A stretch of DNA of 64,000 bases. Source: Schistosoma haematobium. Lineage: Eukaryota > Platyhelminthes > Trematoda > Strigeidida > Schistosomatidae. Position 1 is the stretch's first letter; every line of letters begins with the position of its first letter. Both the position numbers and the translations under genes were made by a program. The notes beneath the pieces were generated by a model. It made no database searches. It was not told where the DNA came from and saw nothing but the letters and a program-made list of their open reading frames with translations. The stretch covers positions 9,546,450-9,610,449 of the forward strand of contig NC_067200.1 of the NCBI RefSeq assembly GCF_000699445.3, read 5' to 3'. Below are positions 54,701 through 64,000 of the stretch, one piece after another.

Positions 54701-57700
54701 CTTTTAGGATGTTAATAAACTTCTCAGGCACACCCTTCTTCAATAGACAATCCCAGAGAACAGTCCTATCCAACGAATCGAACGCAGCCCTGATGTCAAG
54801 AAACACTACGATTGTTGGCCTTTGAAAAGTATGGCGGTGTTCTAACATTTGGCGGAGGGTGAAGATATGATCAATACATCCTCGACCAGAACGAAAACCA
54901 GCCTGTTCCTCGCGAGTCAATCTTTCTCGGGTTTTGAACAACCTACGAAGTATGACGGAAGCCAATAGCTTGGACGCAATCGGAAGTAGACTTATCCCCG
55001 ATAGTTGTTACAGGAACGACGTGAACCCTTTTTAAAGATAGGGACAACTATCGACTCATTCCATGACGTTGGCACACTCTCTAGTTCCCAAACCTTTGTG
55101 AACAACGTCGTCAATTCCTTAGTCAAAAAGTCACCACCATCTTTAAAAAGAGCCGGAGGTAAGTCATCTGGGCCAGGTGATTTGTATCGCTTCAAGAGTT
55201 GGAGTTCCTTGCGGACTTCCTCCTCGTTTGGTGGATCAGTCGTCACCGGCCATGGAGGGCAGGACAGTCTGACCGATGTTGCCGGAGCAGCAGGCCAGTT
55301 GAACTGCCCTTCGAAAAATTCTGCCCACCGTCCAAGACGTCGATGGATGTTAGTGATTGGCATCCCATCATCCCCGCAGATTGTTTCACTCACACCAGAC
55401 TTCTTGCTGCCAGTGGCTCGGATGAGCTGGAAGAGCTTCCGGTAATTACCAGATGCAGCTGCTGCTTCCATCTCATTAGCACGCTTCGACCACCAGGCTT
55501 CTCGGTCCTTACGCAAGCTTTGCCCGATTTCCTTACATAACATCCTTCGTTTATGGTCAATTGAGAGGACGGAATTGAGAGGACGAAAAGTGAATGTCCG
55601 GAGCATTAACCGGGTCGGTGAACACGGTGAGTCTACCTAGGAGAGTTGGGAAACCCTGATTCCAAACCAATGCTGCACATGGACTCCAGGATCCTGAATA
55701 AACAAATGGCGTATGAACCAATCGTTGGTCACCGGCTTACACGGGAATGCATCTCCTTACGATACTACACTCCATTGTGAATTGGACCTTTAGGTCGAAG
55801 GCTCCGGGTGTGGCCTCCCAAGAAAACCACCTGTTTCGGTCTGGGCACCCGGATATCAAGTAATGGTGGTTTGAGGTTAATCTCACTCTACTGGCTAACA
55901 TTTTTTTGACAATCCAAACAATAGTTAAGCACATATTACGAAATTTCAAACCATCTCAATATGGAATATTCCGACGACTGATACGATCAAAAAGCTAAAG
56001 CTTGGACATGTCTTCTAATTTCATATTTCAGAGCTACAGAGTAATATACATGTACTGCTCCACCACACAATCACATTTTGTTTAGCAAACAGACACTGAT
56101 AAAACTACAATATTAAAGGAAAGTATGAGTAAATTAAAAGAAAAGAAAATTTTATATCAATTTACTTTAATTAGATTTAAAGTAATTCTTGGTCCAATTT
56201 CAGTAAGTCGAATTGTAGCTTTTTTAGCTGTGCCTAAATGTTTTAATCCATGTATTGAACTAGTGCCATGACCATGTTTACGTTTACGTGATTGTATAGC
56301 ATCTGCGTTAGCGAATCCAGAACTTGACAAGTGAACATCTGAAACTAAATCAACTTCTTCCATATCTGATAAAATATCTGATAATGCTGAATCGGATAAA
56401 AGTCCTGTTCTGTAAATGAAAACAATAACAATAATGACCATGTTCGATTGAATTCAATTAAGAACGATGTGTGTGTACGTACATTATAACACAAAATATA
56501 TATAAAATCAAAAATTTTCAACTAGCCACTTTTTATAATCAAAGACGGACGGTGGCCAGTGCAATCCAGGACGCGCGTTTCGTCCTGTTTGGGACTTGTC
56601 AGCTGGATGTATCTGCATCCCAGAGTAGATGTTCACTGCGGGACTCGAACCTAATAGTGCTTGTGATTTAAGGCAATATCGAGGCGATTTGCACAGGATG
56701 CACATATACCAATAAGAGATTGATCAATCGGAAGATACAAACAAACAACACAAAATAAATTTAGGCAGTTCCTAGTTATTAATATACAAATTTGTCTTTA
56801 GCGAAAATAGATGAATCCATCTTGTCAAATAATTAGAAGGATAAAAAAGAGAATTTCCAAGCGTTCCTACGCAGTAGTTGGGAATATGTAGTTCGAGTAA
56901 AAGATTAGTGTTTTCTTCCAGTTCGAACTGTTTTTTAAAATGGCCAATAAAAATGACTGAATTTCATGTAAAAACAAAAAACAAGAACTAATGGTTGATT
57001 AGTCCCTACAATAGAAACGGAATACTACTATGTTAGAGATCGTTTCAGGATCCAATGTTATATACAGTTAAGATTTACTTCTTACATACAATTAATTATT
57101 TTTTTATCGTAATCTTTCAATTAATCCAACTAACTATTGTCATGCGAATTATTACTCTGAATCTATTACCGGTTTTACTATTCACAGTCAACTTTTGGTT
57201 TGACCATGAATAATTGTTATTTTTCATTTTGTAGAGAATATTTAGAATGGGAAGATTGCATATAATCTAGGTCATAAATTCTATTATGAAAATACTACAA
57301 TCTTTACAAATCTCCATGCTGATAACAATCATATGCTCACTAGTGATTAGATTCAAGATGTAAATTTTGGAGTTTTAGTGAGAAGCCGTGACCAGTGTCA
57401 TCCAATACCCGTCGGGTGTGAGACAGTTATCCACCTCAAGCTTACTCAAGATCATGGATCACGACAATCACGCGCGAGACAGAAGGTCCTGAGTTCGACT
57501 ACCGCGCGTGATCATGGATGAGCACTGCTATGTCCAATACTAGAACAAACGGCCGTCCAGTGCTTCTAGGTTTTCATTGGAGGTTCAGCTTATAATTAAA
57601 CTTTGAAGATACTACAACCTTCACATATCCCCATGCTGACGAAATATAATATAACATAGTGGAGGCCGATTACTGAATTCTGGACTCAAGTGATAGAGCA

Positions 57701-60700
57701 GAAAGAATAATTAAAGAATTGAAGACCAATAAGGACTAGTGCTAGTTGGACGTATAACCAGTCAACGCAAAGAGAAAGAAAGAGACTAAGTCATAGAAAT
57801 CAGAATCCTAGTTAGTGTTTTCGTCAAGTGATATTAGAAAATGGCCACAAGACAGAACAACAATTATCGTACTGTTGTTAGTATATAATTTACAAGCAAT
57901 ATCATTAAAAGATTCTTTGTTTTGGAACGCCTTTCATCACACAGAGTTAACATTAACTGTAATTAATTGATATTAAAAATGGTTTAGGGGGGAATAGGTA
58001 CAAAAGTTCCACAAGCTATTTGACACTTTTGCAACTGATTGATTATTGGGTAGTGACTAATGTACTGTACGCCAAATCCGTCTTATTGCTTATCAAAATT
58101 TATTAATCAAAATTTGATATAGATACCAGTCTAAATGACTCGACATCGTGTGAGTAAGTTTGTCAGTCAGTCAGTAACAACGTAGAACTTCGTACGTACG
58201 TACATCAGTTCAAGTTGCCACATCACCTTAGCACAGAGATGCAGTTATCAATTCAAATCCCGTAGTGGTAGAGGTAATAAGAGTATAAGCAGTAATCGGG
58301 AAGATTAGGGTTTGGAGATGTTATTTAAAGAGTATAATCCAGTGAAAGAAATTTGGAAAGAGGAAAAAAGGAACATGAAGAATTCAGAAGAGACATGAAA
58401 AGTAAGTTTGAGATTTAAGGCAGTGTTTGGTGGTAGTCGACAGGAAACCCTAGATTTGGGTCTCATGTTATCCGGGACTACCCAGAAAGTTGTGCCTGTA
58501 ATGTTAGGGGAAGTGGTCATCCTAGACGGATTCGATTTGATGTCAATACTGGAATGAACCAGTCTTACAGGTGGTCGATTGCGCCGAGGATAGATCAGCG
58601 GTAACGTCTTTGAATGTGGAGATGGGTGACACGAAAGCGAATCCACCAGGCAGCATCTATCCCTTCAAGAATACACTTTACTGATGAGTGACAAATAGCA
58701 CGAAACCTAGAGCAATAGTTTCTTGTCGATTACCCTCACCAACACATTACATAGTTGACACTCCTTAACAAGTATTTCTAGAATGTTGATAAACATCAAC
58801 ACAAATGTTAAGCAGTTTCATAGTTAGAGATATAACTTGTGAATTACTCAAACCTTAACTTAAATGTTTTAGGATTGAGATTGTCGCTAACCAATAAAAC
58901 CCAACTCTCACAAAGAAGACAAGGTGAGGAAATAGTAGTTAATACTACGTAAAGCAACTAATACTGATTTAATTGGTGAACAGATATATCACTTAACACT
59001 GTGATTAAAACATATTATCCAACCATAAATATTTTCAACCAGTCATAAGCAATACGGAATCTTGAACACATGTATGTCGGTTAAACTTGACATATCATAT
59101 CAGTAAAGAGAGACGAGATTATCAGTAGTAATAGAAAAATTTAGGTTGTAAGACAAAAAATCATAAGATTCAAGATTTGAGAGACGAGTGAATGCATCGA
59201 TTTTCAGCCTTGTCACCCAATATCACTAACCAGCAGTCTTCACCTAACTATACGGATTAGTTCAACAGTCAATGTCTCTATTTACTGATCCGACGTTTTC
59301 GAATAACTGATCCTAGATTTCTTCCAACCTCCTGCACCGACAAATATTTAAAGTTACTTCAGTATATTAAACATTACAAAAATTATTGTTCTTAGTAGCA
59401 AAGATTACTTCCTTACTTAGTTAAAAAATCGTCCATAGATGAATATTTCGCTAAATTCGGTACACCTGTTGTTTTTCCTGAACCACTTGGACCAATTCCA
59501 CATTTCAACTCAGAGTTATCAACACATCGACGTTTCATTTTTGCACCGCCAACACCAAGACGTCGTAGTGCACGGCTTATACAACGATTTTCAGTACGAA
59601 TATGAAAGTGTCGAATGTAAATTACATCATTCACTTGCTGTAGTTGGTGCTGTTTTGTATCGTCACCAGTACAACCACTACTACTATTGTCATTAGTAGT
59701 AGTATTAATGTATGCAGTGTCGACTTCTCGACTAACAAGTAAAACTCGTTTTACTGTACTAAGTTTAAGCTAAATAAAACAAATATAGTAAGAAAAACTA
59801 TCAAATAGTAGCAAAATAACAGAAGCGTCAAGGCAGGAATGACATCTGAACATCAAACACTTTGACTTTGACAAATGATTAAAGTGACGTAACAGGTTAA
59901 AAAACACTTCCTTTTCATTTTCTTTCCCTTTATTGCTACTGGATGGTGATATCTCTGGGATATATGTGATTCTAGTTTATATCAATGTTTAGTTGCTATG
60001 CGAAACATGACAGGTCACAAGTTTATGCGCATATTTAGTACAGAGGAAAAAAATTAAATGGTCGATTGGATGCTTTAAGTTCGCTAAATGATTGTTTGCA
60101 TGGAAAACTTTAGCGTTCAGATGATGATGTTAATTGTGTTTTGTTTCCAGATAGTAATCTAATTACTAAACAATATATTTCTCTTTAGTTTAACGGAATT
60201 GTAAATGATAGTGAATTTTTATTAATCTTTCATGAAACTGACTAGTTCTTCGATTAGCATATGTCCGGCGCTTTACCCCCAACAAAGGACAGGCCCTCCC
60301 GAAAAAAAAGGGGATAAACAACCCTCAGCCCCCCCCACCCCAAGGAGAAAAACCCCCCCCCCCCCCCCCCCCCCTTTGGGGGTTGAAAAAATGGGGGGGG
60401 AAAAAAATTGATTAGCAACTTCTTTAACCATGCTGTTATCAATCTACTACTATGTTTATTGATATATATCAGAGTAATGAATACATAATATTGATACTAC
60501 AATCAACATGAAAACTATGGATGAATTACTAAGTAGTATAAGTAGATAATATGACGGTAAAAACGTATACTGATGGTCGACTTCGCTTGAAGCCAATACG
60601 GTCTGGACACAATTATAGTAGAGAAGTTTTATGATTGCTGTCAATTTCGATCATCAATTGGTTTACCTATATTCCCAGTAGTACTGACGAATGACCTTCA

Positions 60701-63128
60701 AAATACTCATTGATACAGCAATTACTGAACAACGCTCAAGATCTTAATGTATACTGGTCCTCGAGCTCCTCTTCTGACGCAGTAGCCAATCAGAAGACAA
60801 TAATAAGAAGCAGGTCAGTTCTAAATTGTACTCAATTCAATCATTTATCAAAAATCACACAATAATATACTTGGAATGTATGACGGCACAACGATACAAT
60901 CATGAAATCTCAATGTGTACAACCTTAGTGATACAAAACTAGAGTATTGCGAAAAATCATTAATTAATGACAAATTTGGAACGATTAAGCATATAACGAA
61001 TAACAAGTCAAATAAAAGCTTAGAAGTAGATAAGTATCAAAACACAATAATACAAGTAACAAATTACTACAAAATCTCCATTAAGTCAAACGCTTTACAG
61101 ATGAGGAGGACCTTGATGACCAATATACATTACAGTTTCCAGTATTATATATATAGACTAAGAAAAGTTATCAAAAAATGGATGAATACAATACAAAACA
61201 GACCTTCGGAACATTTAATGGAGGCAGTAAATTTTGAAACATATCTACGACTAAACGTAGATGTGGCAATGGAGCGGATGTATTCGCGTTCGTACCGCCC
61301 ATACCAAATCCAGTCATTACTAACAAAGGCGGTGAACTATACTGACGACTATCGAAAACTCGACGAACCAAAGTTTGTATATCACGTTTCAAGCTATATT
61401 CAGCAACACGAAAAGTAAGACTAGGTCCATGCGGAACACGAATCATGTGTAGATAAACACCACCGTGGTTACTACAACTTTTACTGGTTACTGCTTGAAT
61501 TTCAGTAGTATCTGATTGAGAGAAAAAAGTGGCAGTATAATATATTTAAGTCACAGAAAGAGGTCATAACGATAAATCAACTGAATAAGAAGCGAAATTA
61601 AACTTATGGTTAATCACTTCAATTGCTCTGGAAACTGTAATGTTTGAAGAAATCCAGTGTAAATACCACTTTTGCATTAGTACACAGTCTACAACACACT
61701 GGGCAATAAAATAAAAATCTGAGGAGTGCATAACCTCTGATGAACACGAACCTATTTACTGGTATTCATATTTCGTGCTAATTCGCGAAAATAGCCCAGA
61801 TCGATACGTGTATAAATAAAGCGAATTATCTGCATTATATAAGTTACTATCGGAACTGCCAGTTTTATCATAACAAGTTAAGTGCACAAAGCTGATGTTT
61901 AAAGAGTTCCTAAGTTAGACATGTGAAACCTAATTACTTTACGTTTTCTGTTATGCAACTCGTCTCATTCAACTCATTTTTTGTGTATTACTTTATACTA
62001 CTTGTTGATGTTCAGTAACCAGTTTCACAGGGTAATATACTACAGTATTTACATAAACTACAAACATTCAATATATCGTTTTGTGTAATTACATTCTCTC
62101 AACTTTTGTAACAGTTAATTCCAGTTCTGTACATTTGCTGAATATTCGCTTAAATGAAACAGCTCTCATATTTGTGTACTTTTAGTCCCCATTTTGATTG
62201 TTGATAAATAGTTGTTAATATTAGAAGAAGCCGTCAACAATTATTTCCGCTATCATGTGTTGTACCTACTTATGTGTTATCATTACAGGAAACCTTTCTC
62301 TTACCAGATATACACATGCGGTATTCGCTAAAGGCTGAGATTTGTAACCAATTTCTAAATATATTCCTAAATAACAAAACCGTTCTTTATAAAAATCGGT
62401 GTTTGTAAATCTCAGTTACGCATGTATCTCGATTGTGTAGTTAAGCGCTGCGACAGATGTAGCACTTGGATTCTTATTAGAAATGAGGAGATACATTATA
62501 GTGTCTGTGAAAACGGTCTGTCTCTTTGAAATCATGACTTCGAAAATTTAATCATTGGCTGATAGTAGAATAACGGAACTTATATACCTCACAGAAATCA
62601 ACCATGGAGTCTACAAGGATAGATAAGCTTTGAAATGTAAATCAATTAATCCAGCAAGCTAGAATAAAATAACATACATCAACACTAACGTAGCATGAAC
62701 ATTCGATAAACGAAAAAGCAATTTCAATGAAATAAATTATCAAACAAAATGGGAAACTACAAACTTTGTTCAATTGAAGAATTTTCATTTTTTAACTGTT
62801 TTGCAGAAGCTTTAGCTAAACGACGGGCACGTTTCTGTTCACGTTTCTCATCATTAGGGTGTGTGAAATATAACAAATGTGTTACGTTCAATGGACCAGC
62901 GATAGTAATAAAATCTTTCAGTACATTCTGACGGGTTACACGTAAACGGCTAGCTGTAAAGGGTTCGAAAATCTCTCTAACATCGAGAGATAATTGTTTC
63001 ACTAAACTTCCAACACCAGGACGTGAGAAAACCATGGTATGTGGGGTTTTGGTGTAACGTTTTTCCTCCAATGCAAGCGCTGCATTTCGTGCATTCCGTA
63101 CCGACTTTGGACGTTTCTTATGTACCAT
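50348..63128 (-). CDS. PPAN: Peter Pan / SSF1 homologue, Brix-domain ribosome biogenesis factor (5 exons)
   Basis: Exons 63128-62765, 61511-61204, 59769-59417, 56409-56166 and 50731-50348 total 1653 nt (550 residues plus TGA). Phases at junctions are 1, 0, 2, 0 and all agree. Family role: a nucleolar protein required for 27S/32S pre-rRNA processing and large-subunit assembly. Diagnostic segments in order: EPFTASRLRV and NVLKDFITIAGPL (residues about 55-81), RVPHGPSLTFRV (about 145-156), NVPKLKLSTVKRVLL across the exon 2/3 junction, RHFHIRTEN, and RLTEIGPRITLNLIKIEEG across exon 4/5, followed by a Lys-rich C-terminus typical of nucleolar proteins. Human and yeast proteins are about 450-475 residues; the extra length here lies in low-complexity parts of exons 3 and 5. 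Intron 4 is 5.4 kb and full of transposon sequence. The gene looks intact and functional. Confidence 0.93.
51165..51600 (+). pseudogene. 3' fragment of a LINE related to the 53628-55606 element
   Basis: Frames give GDGWKKVRE, then GWGPRDYCNQWLEALGDIAQNRSQWRQC. This matches the LPGWGLRDGATQWLETLSDMAQNRSQWRSW C-terminus of the larger element but with frameshifts. It is followed by a 3' region ending 'gttgtggctgactgac', similar to the (TGAC)n ends at 48563 and 58150. Located in PPAN intron 4, opposite strand. Confidence 0.7.
51660..51722. repeat. (AT)n microsatellite
   Basis: About 31 perfect AT units. In PPAN intron 4. Confidence 0.97.
51741..52255 (+). repeat. Dispersed repeat D, copy 2 (uninterrupted)
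   Basis: The most complete copy in the window. It shows the continuous 'gttgtttacgaaattgagagg' that is split by a LINE in copy 3. No protein domain recognised in any frame. Confidence 0.8.
52270..52360 (+). repeat. Short LTR-like fragment
   Basis: 'gagctgatattggttttctggac' resembles the downstream part of the LTR-like repeat at 45580-45620. Confidence 0.4.
52360..53275. other. PPAN intron 4 sequence without recognised elements
   Basis: AT-rich. Short open frames only; no motif recognised. Confidence 0.4.
53283..53427 (+). repeat. Dispersed repeat D, copy 3, left part
   Basis: Matches 51745-51893 up to 'ccaggagtgttgttta', where it is cut by the LINE. The right part resumes at 55573. Confidence 0.8.
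53428..55568 (-). mobile_element. Non-LTR retrotransposon (LINE), 5'-truncated, inserted in repeat D
   Basis: The element lies on the minus strand: 5' truncation at about 55568, 3' end at 53428 with a TAAA-repeat tail (TTTATTTATTTATTT on the plus strand). It has RT domains but no endonuclease. Its class is RTE- or CR1/Perere-like; I cannot decide. A 14-bp duplicate of 'aattgagaggacgg' at 55559-55586 marks the 5' junction. Confidence 0.85.
53628..55606 (-). pseudogene. LINE reverse transcriptase, nearly intact but frameshifted
   Basis: Two frames cover one protein. The upstream frame (55606-54992; its first dozen codons come from flanking repeat D) carries an EEVRKELQLLKRYKSPGPD RT-0 motif, and WNESIVVPIFKKGS and CNNYRG (domain 1-2). 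The downstream frame (54965-53628, 445 codons) carries QAGFRSGRGCIDHI, FLDIRAAFDSLDR, GVRQGCPISPFLF, LEYADDIVLL (active site), FVYLGS and a C-terminal HRLRWLGHVLR block. They are separated by a one-base frameshift near 54993-54998. No other internal stop is seen, so the copy is young or recently active. Confidence 0.88.
55573..55860 (+). repeat. Dispersed repeat D, copy 3, right part
   Basis: Continues 'aattgagaggacgaaaag' in parallel with 51894-52195. Together with 53283-53427 it restores the order of copy 2. Confidence 0.8.
56166..56409 (-). CDS. PPAN: PPAN exon 4
   Basis: Acceptor ATTTACAG, donor AAA|GTAAAT; 244 bp. An acidic stretch (SDILSDMEEVD) and a basic RKRKHGHG stretch precede the conserved KKATIRLTEIGPRITLNLIK. 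Confidence 0.93.
56535..56790 (-). repeat. Sm-alpha-type repeat with hammerhead motif
   Basis: Hammerhead at 56564-56608 (minus): stem I ATCCAG/CTGGAT, core CTGACAA (consensus CTGANGA, so G is replaced by A), stem II GTCC...GGAC, core GAAA, stem III ACGC/GCGT and GTC. The lost G is the catalytic G8, so this copy should be inactive. The neighbour segment 56670-56790 is shared with 27855-27960. In the PPAN intron 3 region. Confidence 0.65.
56790..57280. other. PPAN intron 3 sequence, nothing recognised
   Basis: AT-rich, no motif seen. Confidence 0.4.
57280..57640 (+). repeat. SINE-like element with decayed hammerhead
   Basis: A 5' module as in 33420-33580, a tRNA-like segment with 'gagttcgactaccgcgcg', then GCACTGCT...CGGCCGTCCAGTGC with the CTGANGA and GAAA cores both mutated. 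Confidence 0.6.
57650..57800 (+). repeat. LTR-like fragment
   Basis: 'tagtggaggccgattactg' and 'ctggactcaagtg' correspond to 45580-45625. Confidence 0.4.
58150..58700 (-). repeat. Dispersed repeat, retroelement 3'-end-like, copy 3 (longest)
   Basis: Inverted relative to 48350-48570. Extends further upstream than the other copies and includes a 113-codon open frame (58646-58305, minus) that may be a leftover of the element's coding part; no domain recognised. Its end is a TCAG/GTCA repeat at about 58168-58175. Confidence 0.65.
58700..59416. other. PPAN intron 3, nothing recognised
   Basis: AT-rich sequence between the dispersed repeat and exon 3. Confidence 0.4.
59417..59769 (-). CDS. PPAN: PPAN exon 3
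   Basis: Acceptor TTTATTTAG, donor AA|GTAAGG; 353 bp. Begins LKLSTVKRVLL, then a Thr/Asn/Ser-rich loop coded by an (ACT/AGT)n-like run (about 59660-59712), then DVIYIRHFHIRTEN of the Brix core and a low-complexity linker to MDDFLTK. Confidence 0.9.
59770..61203. other. PPAN intron 2
   Basis: AT-rich intron. Contains one abrupt homopolymer-rich GC block at 60264-60409; otherwise no element recognised. Confidence 0.6.
60264..60409. repeat. Homopolymer-rich GC block (poly-C / poly-G / poly-A runs)
   Basis: Runs of C (about 27 consecutive), G (up to 8-9) and A (8) follow one another in a region otherwise about 65-70% AT. It looks like low-quality consensus rather than genomic sequence. Confidence 0.7.
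61204..61511 (-). CDS. PPAN: PPAN exon 2
   Basis: Acceptor TCAATCAG, donor AAG|GTCTGT; 308 bp. Encodes the central Brix segment with PHGPSLTFRV, PPLLVMTGF and VDMFQNLLPPLNVPK. A Gly/Asn-rich FGMGGTNANTS insert precedes PHLRL. A long plus-strand ORF (60915-61418) overlaps and is a shadow. Confidence 0.92.
61512..62764. other. PPAN intron 1
   Basis: AT-rich, no repeats or genes recognised. Confidence 0.6.
62765..63128 (-). CDS. PPAN: PPAN exon 1
   Basis: Starts at ATG 63128 (MVHKKRPK), encodes 121 residues plus one base, and holds the N-terminal Brix region. I prefer this ATG to the upstream in-frame one at 63170 because an acceptor (TTTCAG) at 63146-63145 separates them and family members begin with a short basic stretch. 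The donor is AAA|GTTTGT (weak); its phase 1 fits exon 2 exactly. Ends in a basic, charged segment after TH (residue 90). Confidence 0.9.
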
Positions 63129-63146
63129 TATACACAAGAATATACT
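63129..63146 (-). promoter_or_regulatory. Splice acceptor 16 nt upstream of the PPAN ATG
   Basis: The minus strand reads TTTATTTCAG| then 16 nt to the ATG. Either the 3' end of a 5'UTR intron or a spliced-leader trans-splice acceptor. No obvious upstream donor with GTAAGT or GTGAGT was seen to 64000. Confidence 0.45.
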
Positions 63147-64000
63147 GAAATAAACAATAAAATACTTCATAAAACATACTGAACTGTAATATATATATAA
63201 CGATCATTTACAAATGACAAGAATAACCAGTTATATATAAAACACACCAAAGTAGATTGTCGTGAGTGTGAAAACGATTTTACATTAGAAACTAACATCT
63301 TTAACATGTGTAGTCATACGGATTATCTACTTCAGAAATGACAAACAGAAGATTAAGATTCCATTTTTATGATTTTTGTATAAAAATACTGGGCACCAAT
63401 TTTCTTAGTTTTCCATAAAAAGTGATGACTAATATATATTACAACTCATATATTACGATATACAAACTCATGTATTAGATTTTCAATCATATCGATTATT
63501 TGAGACGTTAGTTAGACGATCCCGCTGTCTACATCGAAGTAAATATGCTTGAGATGGAAACTATACCCTGCCAGTTACATACCAGATGGTTTAGTCATTT
63601 TAGGTAAGCTACTGTTTTATACACAGGAGAAAGTTACTTTAGAAGATAGCCAAGTCCCTGAGTAATGGTAAGCTTAATGTCATGCTGTTCGACACGGAGA
63701 TGCAGATCAAATATCACCAATATATTTAACAAAGAGATGACCTAGCTACATGATTGATTTGACAAAGTAATGTACGATTGTGTTTTAATGATGTAGAGAT
63801 ATGAAGTCAGTAATATATCCAGTTCCTTTACCCCAATATAGATTTGTGTTTGACGTGATCTCAAGTGTTATTAAAGGAATGAGGATGATTTTTAATTCGC
63901 AAAGGTTCACACTGTCAGAAAAAACCTTTAGAGCAATTTGGAGATCGGATTACAGATGAGTTTGACGGTCTGATGAAGTGCTCAAAGGACAACCATTTTA
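63147..64000. other. PPAN upstream region, no gene seen
   Basis: AT-rich. The promoter and any 5'UTR exon would be here, but I cannot point to a core element. Confidence 0.4.

Noticed and set aside
60915..61418. 167-codon plus-strand ORF
   Set aside because: Shadow of PPAN exon 2 on the other strand. No motif; its first half is AT-rich intron.

Overview
This window is eukaryotic, AT-rich and transposon-dense. It most probably comes from a blood fluke (Schistosoma). Three things point there: tRNA-derived SINE-like repeats with hammerhead-ribozyme motifs (Sm-alpha type), degraded RTE-like and CsRn1/Boudicca-like retroelements, and short exons joined by GT-AG introns. The genus call is my recognition, not a database result.

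Positions 1-27067 hold a tandem array of 27 complete units and one partial unit, each 989-1017 bp (mode 993). The array runs off the left edge. It looks like a satellite, but each unit carries on the minus strand a 144-bp open segment between a TTAG acceptor and a GTGAGT donor. That segment is phase 1 at both ends, so consecutive copies splice in frame. It encodes 48 residues, 26 of them Ser or Thr.

Upstream on the same strand lie three single-copy exons: 31810-31705 (signal peptide), 29702-29590 and 28317-28035 (SEA-like, many N-glycosylation sequons). Their phases chain exactly into the first array exon. I read 52-31810 as one secreted or surface mucin-like gene whose repeat domain is an expanded run of whole exon-intron units. 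The 3' end is outside the window. This is the main discovery candidate.

Positions 31811-50347 contain no host gene that I can support. They hold an RTE-like LINE remnant (32010-33044), many SINE-like fragments including a perfect-looking head-to-head pair (34431-34593), a MITE-like inverted-repeat element (35914-36564), (CTA)n, a decayed Ty3/gypsy pol with a 156-nt poly(A) where the RT core should be (40020-42240), about 700 bp of (GATA)n (43185-43888), and LTR-like fragments.

Positions 50348-63128, minus strand, are a complete five-exon gene for the Brix-domain ribosome-biogenesis factor Peter Pan/SSF1 (PPAN): 1653 nt coding, 550 residues, all junction phases consistent. Its 5.4-kb intron 4 is a transposon graveyard, including a nearly intact LINE (53428-55568) inserted into another dispersed repeat. 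A splice acceptor lies 16 nt before the PPAN ATG, so a 5'UTR intron or spliced-leader addition is possible. The last 850 bp hold no gene I can see.
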